The notes under the pieces: model-generated | What the model saw: only the letters and a program-made list of their open reading frames with translations | The model's database searches: none | What the model was told of the DNA's origin: nothing | NCBI RefSeq assembly: GCF_050942215.1 | Contig: NZ_CP192056.1 | Coordinates: forward strand, 4,712,001 to 4,776,000 | Origin: Sphaerimonospora sp050942215 | Lineage (GTDB): Bacteria > Actinomycetota > Actinomycetes > Streptosporangiales > Streptosporangiaceae | Length of the DNA stretch: 64,000 nucleotides | Direction: 5' to 3' | Position numbers and translations under genes: made by a program | Shown here: positions 1-8,932 of the stretch, one piece after another | Position numbering within the stretch: the first letter of the stretch is position 1 | Layout of the letters: each line of letters starts with the position of its first letter

Positions 1-2112
1 GTGGGCGGCACAGGCAGAGTGGTGCTCGCCACCTACAGCGAGACCGGAGCCTATGTCGCGGTCAAGTACCTGCGCGACGAGCTGCGGCACGATCCGGTGT
101 TCCTTGAGGGCTTCCGGCGAGAGGCCCGGATCATGGTGGAGCTCGACGACCCCGCCGTCGTGCGGCTCTACGAGTACGTCGAGTCCCGCGACGGCGCGGC
201 GATCGTCATGGAGCTGATCGACGGGGTCTCGCTCCGCAGGATCCTCGCCGAACACGGATCCACCGGCCCGGAGGCGGCGCTGGCCGTGCTGAAGGGCTCG
301 CTGCGCGGCCTGTCGGTCGCACACGCGGCGGGCATCGTGCACCGGGACTACAAACCGGAGAACGTGCTGGTCCAGGCCGACGGCACCAGCAAGCTCTCCG
401 ACTTCGGGATAGCCGCACCGAGCGGAGACCCCACCGTGCCCGCCGGCACGCCGCCCTACATGGCGCCGGAGCAGTGGGACGCCGGGCCCTCCGGCCCCGC
501 CGCCGATGTCTACGCCGCCGCCTGCGTGTTCTTCGAGTGCCTCACCGGGCGTAAGCCGTACCGGGCCGAGGATCTCACCGCACTGCGGCACCAGCACAAC
601 AGCGCGCCCATTCCGGTGGTCGACGCGCCGATCCCGGTGCGCCGCCTGATGACACGGGGGCTGGCGAAAAACCCGGCGGACCGGCCGGCCACCGCGCTGG
701 CCTTCCTGGCCGAGCTGGAGACGGCGGCCGCCGGAGTGTACGGACCCGACTGGGAGCGGCGGGGCCGTCGTCGCCTGGCCGAGCTGGCCACGCTGCTGGC
801 GCTGACGTTCCCGCTGGCCGCCCCGGCCGAACCGATCGAGGTGGGCACCTCGATCGCCCAGACCCGTCTCGGCCGCGCACGGCAGGCGCCGGCCCAGCGC
901 ACCGGGGCCGCGCTCCACCGGCGGCCGCCGCGTCACAGGCCGCTCGCCGGCCGGCCGCTCCGCTCGGCGCCCCGCTTCACGATCGGCGCGGCGCTGCTGT
1001 CGGCGATGGTGATCGCGGTGGTGGTCTCGGCCGACCGCGGCGTGCCCATGGCCCGGATGCTTCCGCAGCAGAACGGCCTCACTCAGCCGTCTCAGGTGGC
1101 CCGGCCGCAGGACGCGGTCGGGTCCTCCCCGGAAACGCCCCTCCCCTCCCCCGGGCCGTCCGTCCCCTCCCCGGCATTCCCGGCGACGCTGCCCGGCGCA
1201 CACCAGGACGAGCCGGCCTCGGCCGATTCCGCTCCCATCAGGGTCGCGCAGCGCGGCTCCCCGGTGACCGGCCCCGCCACCGAGCCGGTCTCCCACTCCG
1301 TCGAGCCGCCCACCACCGGGCAGACGGGCCCCGCCACGCCCCCGGCGTCTCCCGGCCCCGCCACGCCCGCGCCGCTGAAGGTGACCGCGCTCGACATCGC
1401 CGAGTTCGGCGGCGAGTCGGCGACGATCCGGGTGAAGACCACCGGAGAAGCACGCGCCCTGCTCACGGTCCGGTTCGCCGAGGGCCCCTCCCCCCGCCGG
1501 CTGGTCTCCGGCCCGCGCCGGACGATCCCCCTGCGGGGCGCGACCTCCTACGAGCAGACCGTCGGGTACGGCTTCGCGCAGCCGGCGTGCGGCGCCACCG
1601 TCTACCGCCGGGTGACGGCCACGACGACTCCGGCCGCCACGGGCGGGAAGCGGACCAGGCTGCTGAAGGTGCGGGGCCCCGCCTGCCCCGAGACCGCCGT
1701 CGGCTCCTGGGACGGCACGGTGGCCGACGTACGGGTCACGGCGGCCGACGCGTCCGCCCCGGTGGACCTCACGGTCGTCTTCATCCAGCGGCTGACGTAC
1801 GCCGGGCGGACCGTCACGGTCCGGCGCGACGAGAAGCGGACGTTGTCCGGCTCGCGGGATTACACGGCGTCGTTCCACATCGCCTTCAAGCGACCGGAGT
1901 GCGGCTTCACGGAGGTCAGGAGCGTCAGCGCCACCGTCACGCCGGGCGGGGCGACGGCCTCGGCCCAGGTCACGGCGGAAGGCGCCCCCTGCCCCGGCGA
2001 CGCCCGCTCCCCGAGCCCGTACCCGGAGCCGGAACGCGGCGCCGACGAGCCCGCGAAGAGTCCGGACGGCACTCCCGCCGAACCGGCGGAGGGCGAGTCG
2101 CCCGCCCGCTGA
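1..2112 (+). CDS. Transmembrane Ser/Thr protein kinase, 5'-truncated by window edge
   Basis: This is a Hanks-type Ser/Thr kinase missing its first residues: the glycine-rich loop (GGTGRVVLA) lies in the very first codons, so the true start is upstream of the window. The N-lobe lysine (VAVKYL, about residue 22), catalytic loop HRDYKPEN (about 113-120), DFG (about 134) and APEQW follow in order, so activity is expected. A basic, Pro-rich stretch leads to one membrane segment (about 325-345). After a Ser/Pro-rich spacer come two similar extracellular domains (about 455-560 and 565-670), each with a pair of cysteines. The layout is that of a membrane sensor kinase phosphorylating cytoplasmic proteins; its ligand and targets are unknown. 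The kinase call is secure and the role is inferred. Confidence 0.9.
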   Translation: MGGTGRVVLATYSETGAYVAVKYLRDELRHDPVFLEGFRREARIMVELDDPAVVRLYEYVESRDGAAIVMELIDGVSLRRILAEHGSTGPEAALAVLKGSLRGLSVAHAAGIVHRDYKPENVLVQADGTSKLSDFGIAAPSGDPTVPAGTPPYMAPEQWDAGPSGPAADVYAAACVFFECLTGRKPYRAEDLTALRHQHNSAPIPVVDAPIPVRRLMTRGLAKNPADRPATALAFLAELETAAAGVYGPDWERRGRRRLAELATLLALTFPLAAPAEPIEVGTSIAQTRLGRARQAPAQRTGAALHRRPPRHRPLAGRPLRSAPRFTIGAALLSAMVIAVVVSADRGVPMARMLPQQNGLTQPSQVARPQDAVGSSPETPLPSPGPSVPSPAFPATLPGAHQDEPASADSAPIRVAQRGSPVTGPATEPVSHSVEPPTTGQTGPATPPASPGPATPAPLKVTALDIAEFGGESATIRVKTTGEARALLTVRFAEGPSPRRLVSGPRRTIPLRGATSYEQTVGYGFAQPACGATVYRRVTATTTPAATGGKRTRLLKVRGPACPETAVGSWDGTVADVRVTAADASAPVDLTVVFIQRLTYAGRTVTVRRDEKRTLSGSRDYTASFHIAFKRPECGFTEVRSVSATVTPGGATASAQVTAEGAPCPGDARSPSPYPEPERGADEPAKSPDGTPAEPAEGESPAR

Positions 2113-2121
2113 CCCGCCGGG

Positions 2122-2946
2122 TCAGGGTTTTCTGGCGAGCGCGCCGTACTGCGGCACCAGCGGCGGCTCCCCGCCGACGTCGGCGGGCTCCGGCCGCCAG
2201 CGGGAACACGCGACCAGGCCGGGCTCCAGCAGTTCGAGGCCGTCGAAGAACCGGGCGATCTCAGCACCCGTGCGCGCGGTGATCGGCGGCTTGGCGTTCT
2301 CGTTCCAGAACCGCATGGCCGCCACGTTGACCTCGCCGCCCATCTCCAGCGTGGGGTGGGTGACGGCCAGATGACTGCCGGGCGGGACCGCCGACATCAG
2401 CCGGCGTACGATCCGGCGCGCCTCGTCGTCGTCGAGCACGAAGTTCAGGACGCCGAGCATCATGAGCCCGATCGGGCGGGTGAAGTCCAGCGTCCGCTCA
2501 GCGGATCGCAGGATCTCGTCGGGATCGCGGGCGTCGGCGTCGATGTAGTCGGTGACCCCCTCCGGGGAACTGGTGAGCAGGGCGCGGGCGTGCACCAGCA
2601 CGAGAGGGTCGTTGTCGACGTAGACGACCCGTGCGTCCGGAGTCACCCGCTGCGCGATCTCATGGGTGTTGTCGACGGTCGGCAGACCGGTGCCGATGTC
2701 CAGGAACTGCCGGATGCCCGCCTCTCCGGCCAGATAACGGACCGCGCGGCGTAGGAACGCCCGGTCATGGCGCGCCACGTCGGCGATATGCGGAAACATC
2801 CCGGCGATGTGATCCCCGACCTGGCGGTCGACCGCGTAGTTGTCCTTGCCGCCGAGCCAGTGGTTCCAGACGCGCGCGTTGTGCGCCACGCTGCCGTCCA
2901 CCTGTTGTGCACCGGACCCTCCCGAGGCCGATGACGTGTCTGTCAC
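2122..2946 (-). CDS. SAM-dependent methyltransferase, DUF574 (Methyltransf_19) family
   Basis: A protein of about 274 residues with a Rossmann methyltransferase fold. Motif I is FLDIGTGLP, followed by the acidic strand VVYVDNDPLV and the DUF574 signature HNARVWNHWLGGKDNYAVDR near the N-terminus. This family is strongly expanded in actinomycetes and its substrate is generally unknown. I chose the GTG at 2946 because AGAGGGA lies seven bases upstream and because the family N-terminus begins shortly before the HNARVWNH motif; the frame stays open to 3015. The gene is divergent from the small ORF at 3170. Its stop lies close to, and convergent with, the kinase stop. Confidence 0.85.
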   Translation of the reverse strand: MTDTSSASGGSGAQQVDGSVAHNARVWNHWLGGKDNYAVDRQVGDHIAGMFPHIADVARHDRAFLRRAVRYLAGEAGIRQFLDIGTGLPTVDNTHEIAQRVTPDARVVYVDNDPLVLVHARALLTSSPEGVTDYIDADARDPDEILRSAERTLDFTRPIGLMMLGVLNFVLDDDEARRIVRRLMSAVPPGSHLAVTHPTLEMGGEVNVAAMRFWNENAKPPITARTGAEIARFFDGLELLEPGLVACSRWRPEPADVGGEPPLVPQYGALARKP

Positions 2947-3169
2947 AGGTGATCCCTCTTCTCCCCGGCCTCGCCGGATCAGGTCACGGTGGTTCTCGAC
3001 CTCCGTCTCTACCACGATTCAGGGATCTTGCTCAATCCCCCCGCCCCCGTCGGCGTACGGCGGGCCGCCAGAATCGTGGATAGCGGTTTCTGCCCTTTAC
3101 GGTGGGTCGCCGTACGGTCACACTTGGAACGTTCGATTGCCAGAACATCGGAGCGGGAGGGAGAACGAC

Positions 3170-3247
3170 ATGGTTCCGGGTTGTGGACAGTGCTCGTGCA
3201 GCTTGGAGGAACGGCCTCCACGATGGCAGACCACCATCGAGAAGTAG
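3170..3247 (+). CDS. Candidate 25-residue Cys-rich small protein
   Basis: I do not recognise this peptide. It has 25 codons from ATG at 3170 to TAG at 3247. A purine-rich Shine-Dalgarno stretch (GGGAGGGAG, 3155-3163) lies about seven bases upstream, and a GC-rich hairpin (3252-3274) begins four bases after the stop. It begins MVPGCGQCSCSLEE, so three cysteines fall in a CxxCxC arrangement, and the second half is charged with one Trp (RPPRWQTTIEK). It sits between a divergent methyltransferase and a convergent GNAT gene, so it is not a leader for a following gene on its own strand. It could be a metal- or redox-binding micro-protein; whether it is translated is inference. Confidence 0.55.
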   Translation: MVPGCGQCSCSLEERPPRWQTTIEK

Positions 3248-3251
3248 GAAG

Positions 3252-3274
3252 ACGGCCCGGGACCCCCGGGCCGT
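3252..3274. terminator. GC-rich hairpin between convergent genes
   Basis: A perfect 10-bp inverted repeat (ACGGCCCGGG and its complement) with a 3-nt loop lies between the 25-codon ORF (plus strand) and the GNAT gene (minus strand). It has no long T-run, as is common for actinobacterial terminators, and could serve both strands. Confidence 0.6.
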
Positions 3275-3295
3275 TCCACTTTCCCGGCCGATCCT

Positions 3296-4141
3296 CTAGA
3301 ACAGGACGGACATAAAGGTGCCGACGTCCTCGAAGCCGACCCGCCGATAGGCGGCCCGCGCTGGCAGGTTGTAGTCGTTCACATAGAGGGTGACGAGCGG
3401 GGCGAAGTATTTCAGCGCCTGCTCCACGACGGTCGCCATGCCGGCCACCGCGTGACCTCGGCCCCTGAGCTCGGGATCCACCCACACGCCCTGGATCTGG
3501 CACGCCTGGGGGGTCACCGCTCCGATCTCCGCCTTGAACACCACCCGGCCGTCGTCGATCCTCGCGTAGGACCGGCCGATGCGGATCAGCTCCGCGACCC
3601 TCGACCGGTAGAGCGCGCCGCCGTCCCCGCTGTCCGGCGGGACGCCGACCTCCTCGGTGAACATCGCCACGCAGGCCGGCAGCAGGACGCCGAACTGCTC
3701 GGGTTCGACCCTCCGCACGAGCGGGTCCGCTTCGACGGACGGAGGCGACCGGGTCGCCATGACCGGCTGCGACCTCCTGATCGCGCGGGCCGGACCCCAG
3801 TGCGGCTCCAGCCGCTCCCACAGCCGCTCGACGGCATCGGCCGGACCGACGATCGACGAGCAGCGCCGGCCCTGCTTGCGCGCACGGTCGGCGAACGCGT
3901 GGACGGCCTCACGGGTGGCGTTGACCGGGACCAGGTTGGCCCCGGCGTAACACAGGGAGACGAGTCCGCCCCGCGGGCCGAATCCCCACATCTGGCCGCC
4001 GAGCCGCGAAGTGTTCAACCCCACGGCCCTGACCCGGGAGGCGACGAACACGTTGGCCACCGGATCCGTGTCGAGGAGCGCCAGCACCTCGTCGCGGTCG
4101 CTGTCGTCGAGCACACGCGACGCCGATGTTCGCAGCATCAC
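3296..4141 (-). CDS. GNAT N-acetyltransferase with N-terminal DUF4081
   Basis: 281 residues. The N-terminal half (LLDTDPVANVFVASRV) matches the DUF4081 domain that precedes GNAT domains in actinobacteria. The C-terminal half carries the acetyl-CoA-binding segment (VWVDPELRGRGHAVAGM), the RGRG-type pyrophosphate loop, and the terminal beta-strand region LYVNDYNLPARAAYRRVGF. It should transfer an acetyl group from acetyl-CoA to an unknown amine. GTG at 4141 and ATG at 4138 are both possible starts. In related genomes such a gene is often near ispG, as here (established synteny, recalled rather than searched). Confidence 0.85.
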   Translation of the reverse strand: MMLRTSASRVLDDSDRDEVLALLDTDPVANVFVASRVRAVGLNTSRLGGQMWGFGPRGGLVSLCYAGANLVPVNATREAVHAFADRARKQGRRCSSIVGPADAVERLWERLEPHWGPARAIRRSQPVMATRSPPSVEADPLVRRVEPEQFGVLLPACVAMFTEEVGVPPDSGDGGALYRSRVAELIRIGRSYARIDDGRVVFKAEIGAVTPQACQIQGVWVDPELRGRGHAVAGMATVVEQALKYFAPLVTLYVNDYNLPARAAYRRVGFEDVGTFMSVLF

Positions 4142-4176
4142 GCGCCCAGCCTACGCGACCTTGTTGTCTTTGGAAC

Positions 4177-5979
4177 TCACCCGATGCCGGGCGGATGCCG
4201 GTCGTCCGTCACTCCGGGCACGGTCCACCGTCCCGGCGACGTCCGGACCTGAGCCCGATGCGCTCGTACGGTCCCCGGGGCCGGCGTCCGCGCGGCCGGT
4301 TTCCGTACGGCAGGGCGGGGGCCGGGCTGGGCCGCGCAGGTCGCGTCGGGGCCGCGCGCGGCCCCGCGCCGCGGCAGCCTGCTCGCGTCGCGCAGATACG
4401 CGGCGAGCCTCCGGTCGACGCAGGCGTTCCCGGCCAGCGACACCCCGTGGTCGCCCCCGCGCACCTCGGTGAGCAGCCGGGCCGCCGGGAACCGGTCGCG
4501 CATGCGCAGCGCGCCGGCGTACGGCGTGGCCGCGTCACGCTCCGCCTGGATCAGCAGCACGGGCGGCAGGCGATCGGATCCGATCTTCACGGGCTTGCCG
4601 CCGCGCACCGGCCAGAAGGCGCACGGCGCGTTGTACACGGCGTTCTGCCAGGCCATGAACGGCGCCTTCGCGTGCATCTTCACGGTGTCGTCGTGCCAGC
4701 GGGACCAGTCACGCGGCCAGGCCGAGTCGCGGCACTCGATCCCGAGATAGACGGCGTAGGAGTTCTCCTCCTCTGCGTCCACCTCGGCCTGGTCGTGGAA
4801 GAGCTCGACCAGGCCGGTCGTCTCCCCCCTGTGGACATAGGCGGAGAACGCTTCGGCCAGCGCCGGCCACAGCAGGCCGGAGTAACCGCCAGAGGTGTAG
4901 ACGTCGTCCAGTTCGCTGGGGCCGATGATGCCCCCGGCCGGCCGTTCACGCAGCCGCGACCGCATGGAGTACCAGGCGAATGTGACGGCCTCCTCCGTAC
5001 GGCCCAGCCGGTAGGCGTCGTCGTGCTCCGCGATCCAGGCCAGGAAGCCCCGCTGGCGGCGCTGGAAGCTGAGGTCCTGGGCGAGGTTCACCTCGTACCA
5101 GTCGCCGGAGGGGTCGACCACGCTGTCCAGCACCAGGCGGCGCACCCGCTCGGGGAACAGCGTGGCGTAGACGGCCCCCAGGTAGGTGCCGTACGAGTAG
5201 CCCAGGTAGCTGATCTTCTCCTCGCCCAGGGCCGCGCGGATCATGTCCATGTCGCGGGCCGTGTTCTCGGTCGTGAGGTACGGCAGGAACCACGACCACC
5301 GGTTTCCGCATGCCTCGGCGTACTGCCTCGCCCGTGCGACGAGCACATCCTCCTCCGCCCTGTCGCGCGGCACGTTGTCCGGCCGCGGCGGGGCGAAGTA
5401 GCGCCCGGGGTCCACGCACGAGACGGCCGGACGGCTGTCGCCCACTCCGCGCGGATCGAACCCGATCACGTCGAACCTCGCGGCGACGTCCCTGGGCAGC
5501 CGGGCCGCTACGAACCTGGCCAGGCCCAGCCCTGACCCGCCCGGCCCGCCGGGGTTGACCAGCAGAGCTCCGAGATGGCCGGCGTCCCGGGAGACCGTGC
5601 CCCTGATCCGGTTCAACGCGATCGTTATCCGCTGGCCGTACGGCTCGGCGTAGTCGAGCGGCACCCGGATCGTCGCGCACTCCTCGCCGGGAGCCCGGGT
5701 CCTGCCCGACGCGGCGACCCGCGGCAGCACGGAGCCGAGCCCCGGCGACGAGCCGGGCCGCTTACACGGCTCCCAGGAGATCTCCTGCCGCCCCGGCCGT
5801 CCCCGCCAGGGCGCGGGACGCGCGGTGTCCGGGACGGCTCGCACCCCCGGTGCCGTGCCGTACGCACCCGCTCCGGCCGCGGCGTCGAGCGCCCAGACGG
5901 GACCCGTGGGGCCGACCGGCCCGACCAACCCGGTGACCAGCACCGTCACACCCGCGATCACTCCGACGACCCGCTTCAC
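4177..5979 (-). CDS. Secreted alpha/beta-hydrolase, tripeptidyl aminopeptidase (TAP-like) family
   Basis: About 600 residues. A secretion signal (VKRVVGVIAGVTVLVTGLVG) opens the protein. The fold shows the oxyanion segment LLVNPGGPGGSG, the nucleophile elbow GYSYGTYLG (Ser) and, near the C-terminus, the catalytic His in GGDHGVSLAGN within a TAP-like C-terminal domain. These features match Streptomyces tripeptidyl aminopeptidases and the SlpD/SlpE hydrolases, which cleave short peptides outside the cell. I chose the GTG at 5979 because GAGGGAG lies eight bases upstream; the frame extends to 6003. The C-terminus beyond about residue 540 is Arg/Pro-rich and poorly conserved in appearance. Confidence 0.88.
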   Translation of the reverse strand: MKRVVGVIAGVTVLVTGLVGPVGPTGPVWALDAAAGAGAYGTAPGVRAVPDTARPAPWRGRPGRQEISWEPCKRPGSSPGLGSVLPRVAASGRTRAPGEECATIRVPLDYAEPYGQRITIALNRIRGTVSRDAGHLGALLVNPGGPGGSGLGLARFVAARLPRDVAARFDVIGFDPRGVGDSRPAVSCVDPGRYFAPPRPDNVPRDRAEEDVLVARARQYAEACGNRWSWFLPYLTTENTARDMDMIRAALGEEKISYLGYSYGTYLGAVYATLFPERVRRLVLDSVVDPSGDWYEVNLAQDLSFQRRQRGFLAWIAEHDDAYRLGRTEEAVTFAWYSMRSRLRERPAGGIIGPSELDDVYTSGGYSGLLWPALAEAFSAYVHRGETTGLVELFHDQAEVDAEEENSYAVYLGIECRDSAWPRDWSRWHDDTVKMHAKAPFMAWQNAVYNAPCAFWPVRGGKPVKIGSDRLPPVLLIQAERDAATPYAGALRMRDRFPAARLLTEVRGGDHGVSLAGNACVDRRLAAYLRDASRLPRRGAARGPDATCAAQPGPRPAVRKPAARTPAPGTVRAHRAQVRTSPGRWTVPGVTDDRHPPGIG

Positions 5980-6103
5980 CGGCAACGCTCCCTCTGCTCT
6001 CACATGGCAGGGGACAGCATTACGGAGGTGATCGTACGGTCACCGCCGACACTACCCGATCATTACCAATCTGTAGCGACTCCATTGCGGAGTGTAATGT
6101 CGC

Positions 6104-7276
<1,173 letters not shown>

Positions 7277-7294
7277 TTCAGCACCTTGTGTATT

Positions 7295-7326
7295 GGCGAG
7301 CCCCGTGATTGGCGAGCCCCGTGATT
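7295..7326. repeat. 16-bp perfect tandem duplication upstream of ispG
   Basis: The 16-mer GGCGAGCCCCGTGATT occurs twice head-to-tail (7295-7310 and 7311-7326), 19 bp before the ispG start. It falls in the probable 5' leader or promoter. It looks like a recent slippage duplication. Confidence 0.9.
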
Positions 7327-7575
7327 TTTCGAGACCAGTGTGTCGGCGAACCGGCGTGTCGGCGCTCCCAGTCTAGGGACGTCCGAGGATGGCGGGATGC
7401 CCGGCCGATCCACCCGCGGTCGCGTCCGGACCGGCGCCGTCGACATCGGGTCAATGAAGCTTTCATAACGATCCACTTGCGTTGTCGCATTGACCTGGGC
7501 CGACGTGAACGGGTAGGGGGCGGGCGGGCGGCCACTGTGGGCAGGAGCCACGGTGTCGACCTACATTCCGAACAG

Positions 7576-7589
7576 CGTGAGCGCTCTCG
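7576..7589. promoter_or_regulatory. Possible CelR/CebR-type (LacI family) operator
   Basis: The core palindrome GAGCGCTC with its flanks matches 10 of 14 bases of the cellulose-regulon box TGGGAGCGCTCCCA known for Thermobifida CelR and Streptomyces CebR. It lies about 115 bp upstream of a cellulose-type LPMO, the kind of gene this regulator controls. The flanking bases are imperfect, and the same octamer occurs by chance in rpsB coding repeats. Confidence 0.45.
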
Positions 7590-7700
7590 CATAACTGGTC
7601 GGTAGTCAACGGCTGTCCCTGGGCCGGCGTGTTCCCCACGTCGGCGGTGCCGTGCTGCACCGCAGAGTGCGGCAGCCTTGACCACGCGAAAGGGTAAGCC

Positions 7701-8852
7701 GTGGGAAGCCCACGAAAAAGAGCAAAGAAAACCACGATCGGCATCATCGTCGCGGCGCTGTCCACCCTGGTGGCCACCGTGCTGTCCGCCGCCCCGGCGT
7801 CGGCGCACGGTGCCCTGATGGTCCCGGGCAGCCGGACGTACCTGTGCTGGAAGGACGGCATGACCCAGAGCGGGGCCATGGTGCCGAAGAATCCAGCCTG
7901 TGCGGCGGCCGTGGCCCAGAGCGGGACGAACTCGCTCTACAACTGGTTCGCCCTGCTGCGGTCTGACGGTGCGGGGCGCATGTCGGGATTCATTCCGGAC
8001 GGCAAGCTGTGCAGCGCCGCGGCGGTCGTCTACGACTTCAGCGGGTTCGACCTGGCCCGCAACGACTGGCCGGTCACCCATCTGACGTCCGGTGCGAACA
8101 TCCAGATGAGGTACAACAAGTGGGCCGCCCACCCCGGCACCTTCCGGATGTACATCACCAAGGACTCCTGGAGCCCGACCCGGGCGCTCGCCTGGAGTGA
8201 CCTGGAGTCCACGCCGTTCGACAGCGTCACCGACCCGCCGAGCGTCGGCTCCCCGGGCAACGAGAACGCCTACTACTACTGGAACGCCAAGCTGCCGTCC
8301 GGCAAGAGCGGCCGTCACATCATCTACTCGGTGTGGCAGCGTTCGGACAGCAACGAGACGTTCTACGGCTGCTCCGATGTCGTCTTCGACGGTGGCAACG
8401 GAGAGGTGACCGGCGTCGGCGGCAACCAGACCCCCACTCCCACGCCGACCCCGACCCCGACTCCCACCCCCACTCCCACTCCCACGCCGACCCCGACCCC
8501 GACTCCGACTCCCACCCCGACTCCGACGCCGACCCCGACTCCCGGGACCGGCAACGGCTGCGTCGCCACCTACGCGGTCGTCAACTCCTGGGGCGGCGGC
8601 TTCCAGGCCGAGGTGTCGGTGCGCAACAACGGAAGCTCGACGATCAATGGCTGGACGGTCAACTGGACGCAGCCGAGCGGCCAGACCATCACCCAGGTCT
8701 GGAACGGCACGCTCAGTCAGTCCGGCAGCAACGTCTCGGTGCAGAACGTGAACTACAACGGCAGCATCGCGCCGAACGCGTCCACCTCGTTCGGCTTCCT
8801 GGCCAACGGGTCCAGCAGCGCCACGCCAAGCGTCTCCTGCTCTGCGGCCTGA
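7701..8852 (+). CDS. Secreted lytic polysaccharide monooxygenase (AA10) with CBM2
   Basis: 383 residues. After a signal peptide (1-35, cleavage ASA|HGA) the mature protein starts with His36, the copper-binding histidine brace residue; the second His is in AAHPGTF (about 145). The AA10 domain runs to about 240, followed by a Thr-Pro linker and a C-terminal CBM2 (about 286-383, CVATYAVVNSWGGGFQAEV). The catalytic domain closely resembles Streptomyces CelS2/ScLPMO10C (HGALMVPGSRTYLC, DWPVTHLTSG, CSDVVFDGGNGEVTG), which oxidises cellulose at C1, so crystalline cellulose is the likely substrate. GTG start at 7701 with GAAAGGG upstream. A cellulose-type operator candidate precedes it, and a strong hairpin follows it. 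Confidence 0.94.
   Translation: MGSPRKRAKKTTIGIIVAALSTLVATVLSAAPASAHGALMVPGSRTYLCWKDGMTQSGAMVPKNPACAAAVAQSGTNSLYNWFALLRSDGAGRMSGFIPDGKLCSAAAVVYDFSGFDLARNDWPVTHLTSGANIQMRYNKWAAHPGTFRMYITKDSWSPTRALAWSDLESTPFDSVTDPPSVGSPGNENAYYYWNAKLPSGKSGRHIIYSVWQRSDSNETFYGCSDVVFDGGNGEVTGVGGNQTPTPTPTPTPTPTPTPTPTPTPTPTPTPTPTPTPTPTPGTGNGCVATYAVVNSWGGGFQAEVSVRNNGSSTINGWTVNWTQPSGQTITQVWNGTLSQSGSNVSVQNVNYNGSIAPNASTSFGFLANGSSSATPSVSCSAA
8430..8543 (+). repeat. Thr-Pro linker repeat in the LPMO gene
   Basis: An in-frame array of alternating 6-bp units (ACYCCS/ACSCCG types) encodes about 19 consecutive Thr-Pro pairs joining the AA10 domain to CBM2. Low-complexity linkers like this often vary in length between strains. 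Confidence 0.9.
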
Positions 8853-8888
8853 TCGGTCCGGTACAGGAGCTGTCCCGCAGCTCCACCT

Positions 8889-8928
8889 GAGCATCCGGGG
8901 CGGCGCGTCGTCGCCGCCCCGGATGCTC
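8889..8928. terminator. Bidirectional hairpin between LPMO and protease genes
   Basis: A perfect 17-bp inverted repeat with a 6-nt loop begins 37 bp after the LPMO stop and ends just before the stop of the convergent protease gene. It should terminate both transcripts. Confidence 0.85.
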
Positions 8929-8932
8929 CGCT

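Larger units (their letters stand above)
7277..7700. other. Divergent promoter region between ispG and the LPMO gene
   Basis: About 420 bp without a gene. It holds a 16-bp tandem duplication next to ispG (7295-7326) and a GAGCGCTC palindrome (7579-7586) upstream of the LPMO. The LPMO ribosome site is GAAAGGG just before 7701. No small ORF with a convincing ribosome site was seen. Confidence 0.7.
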
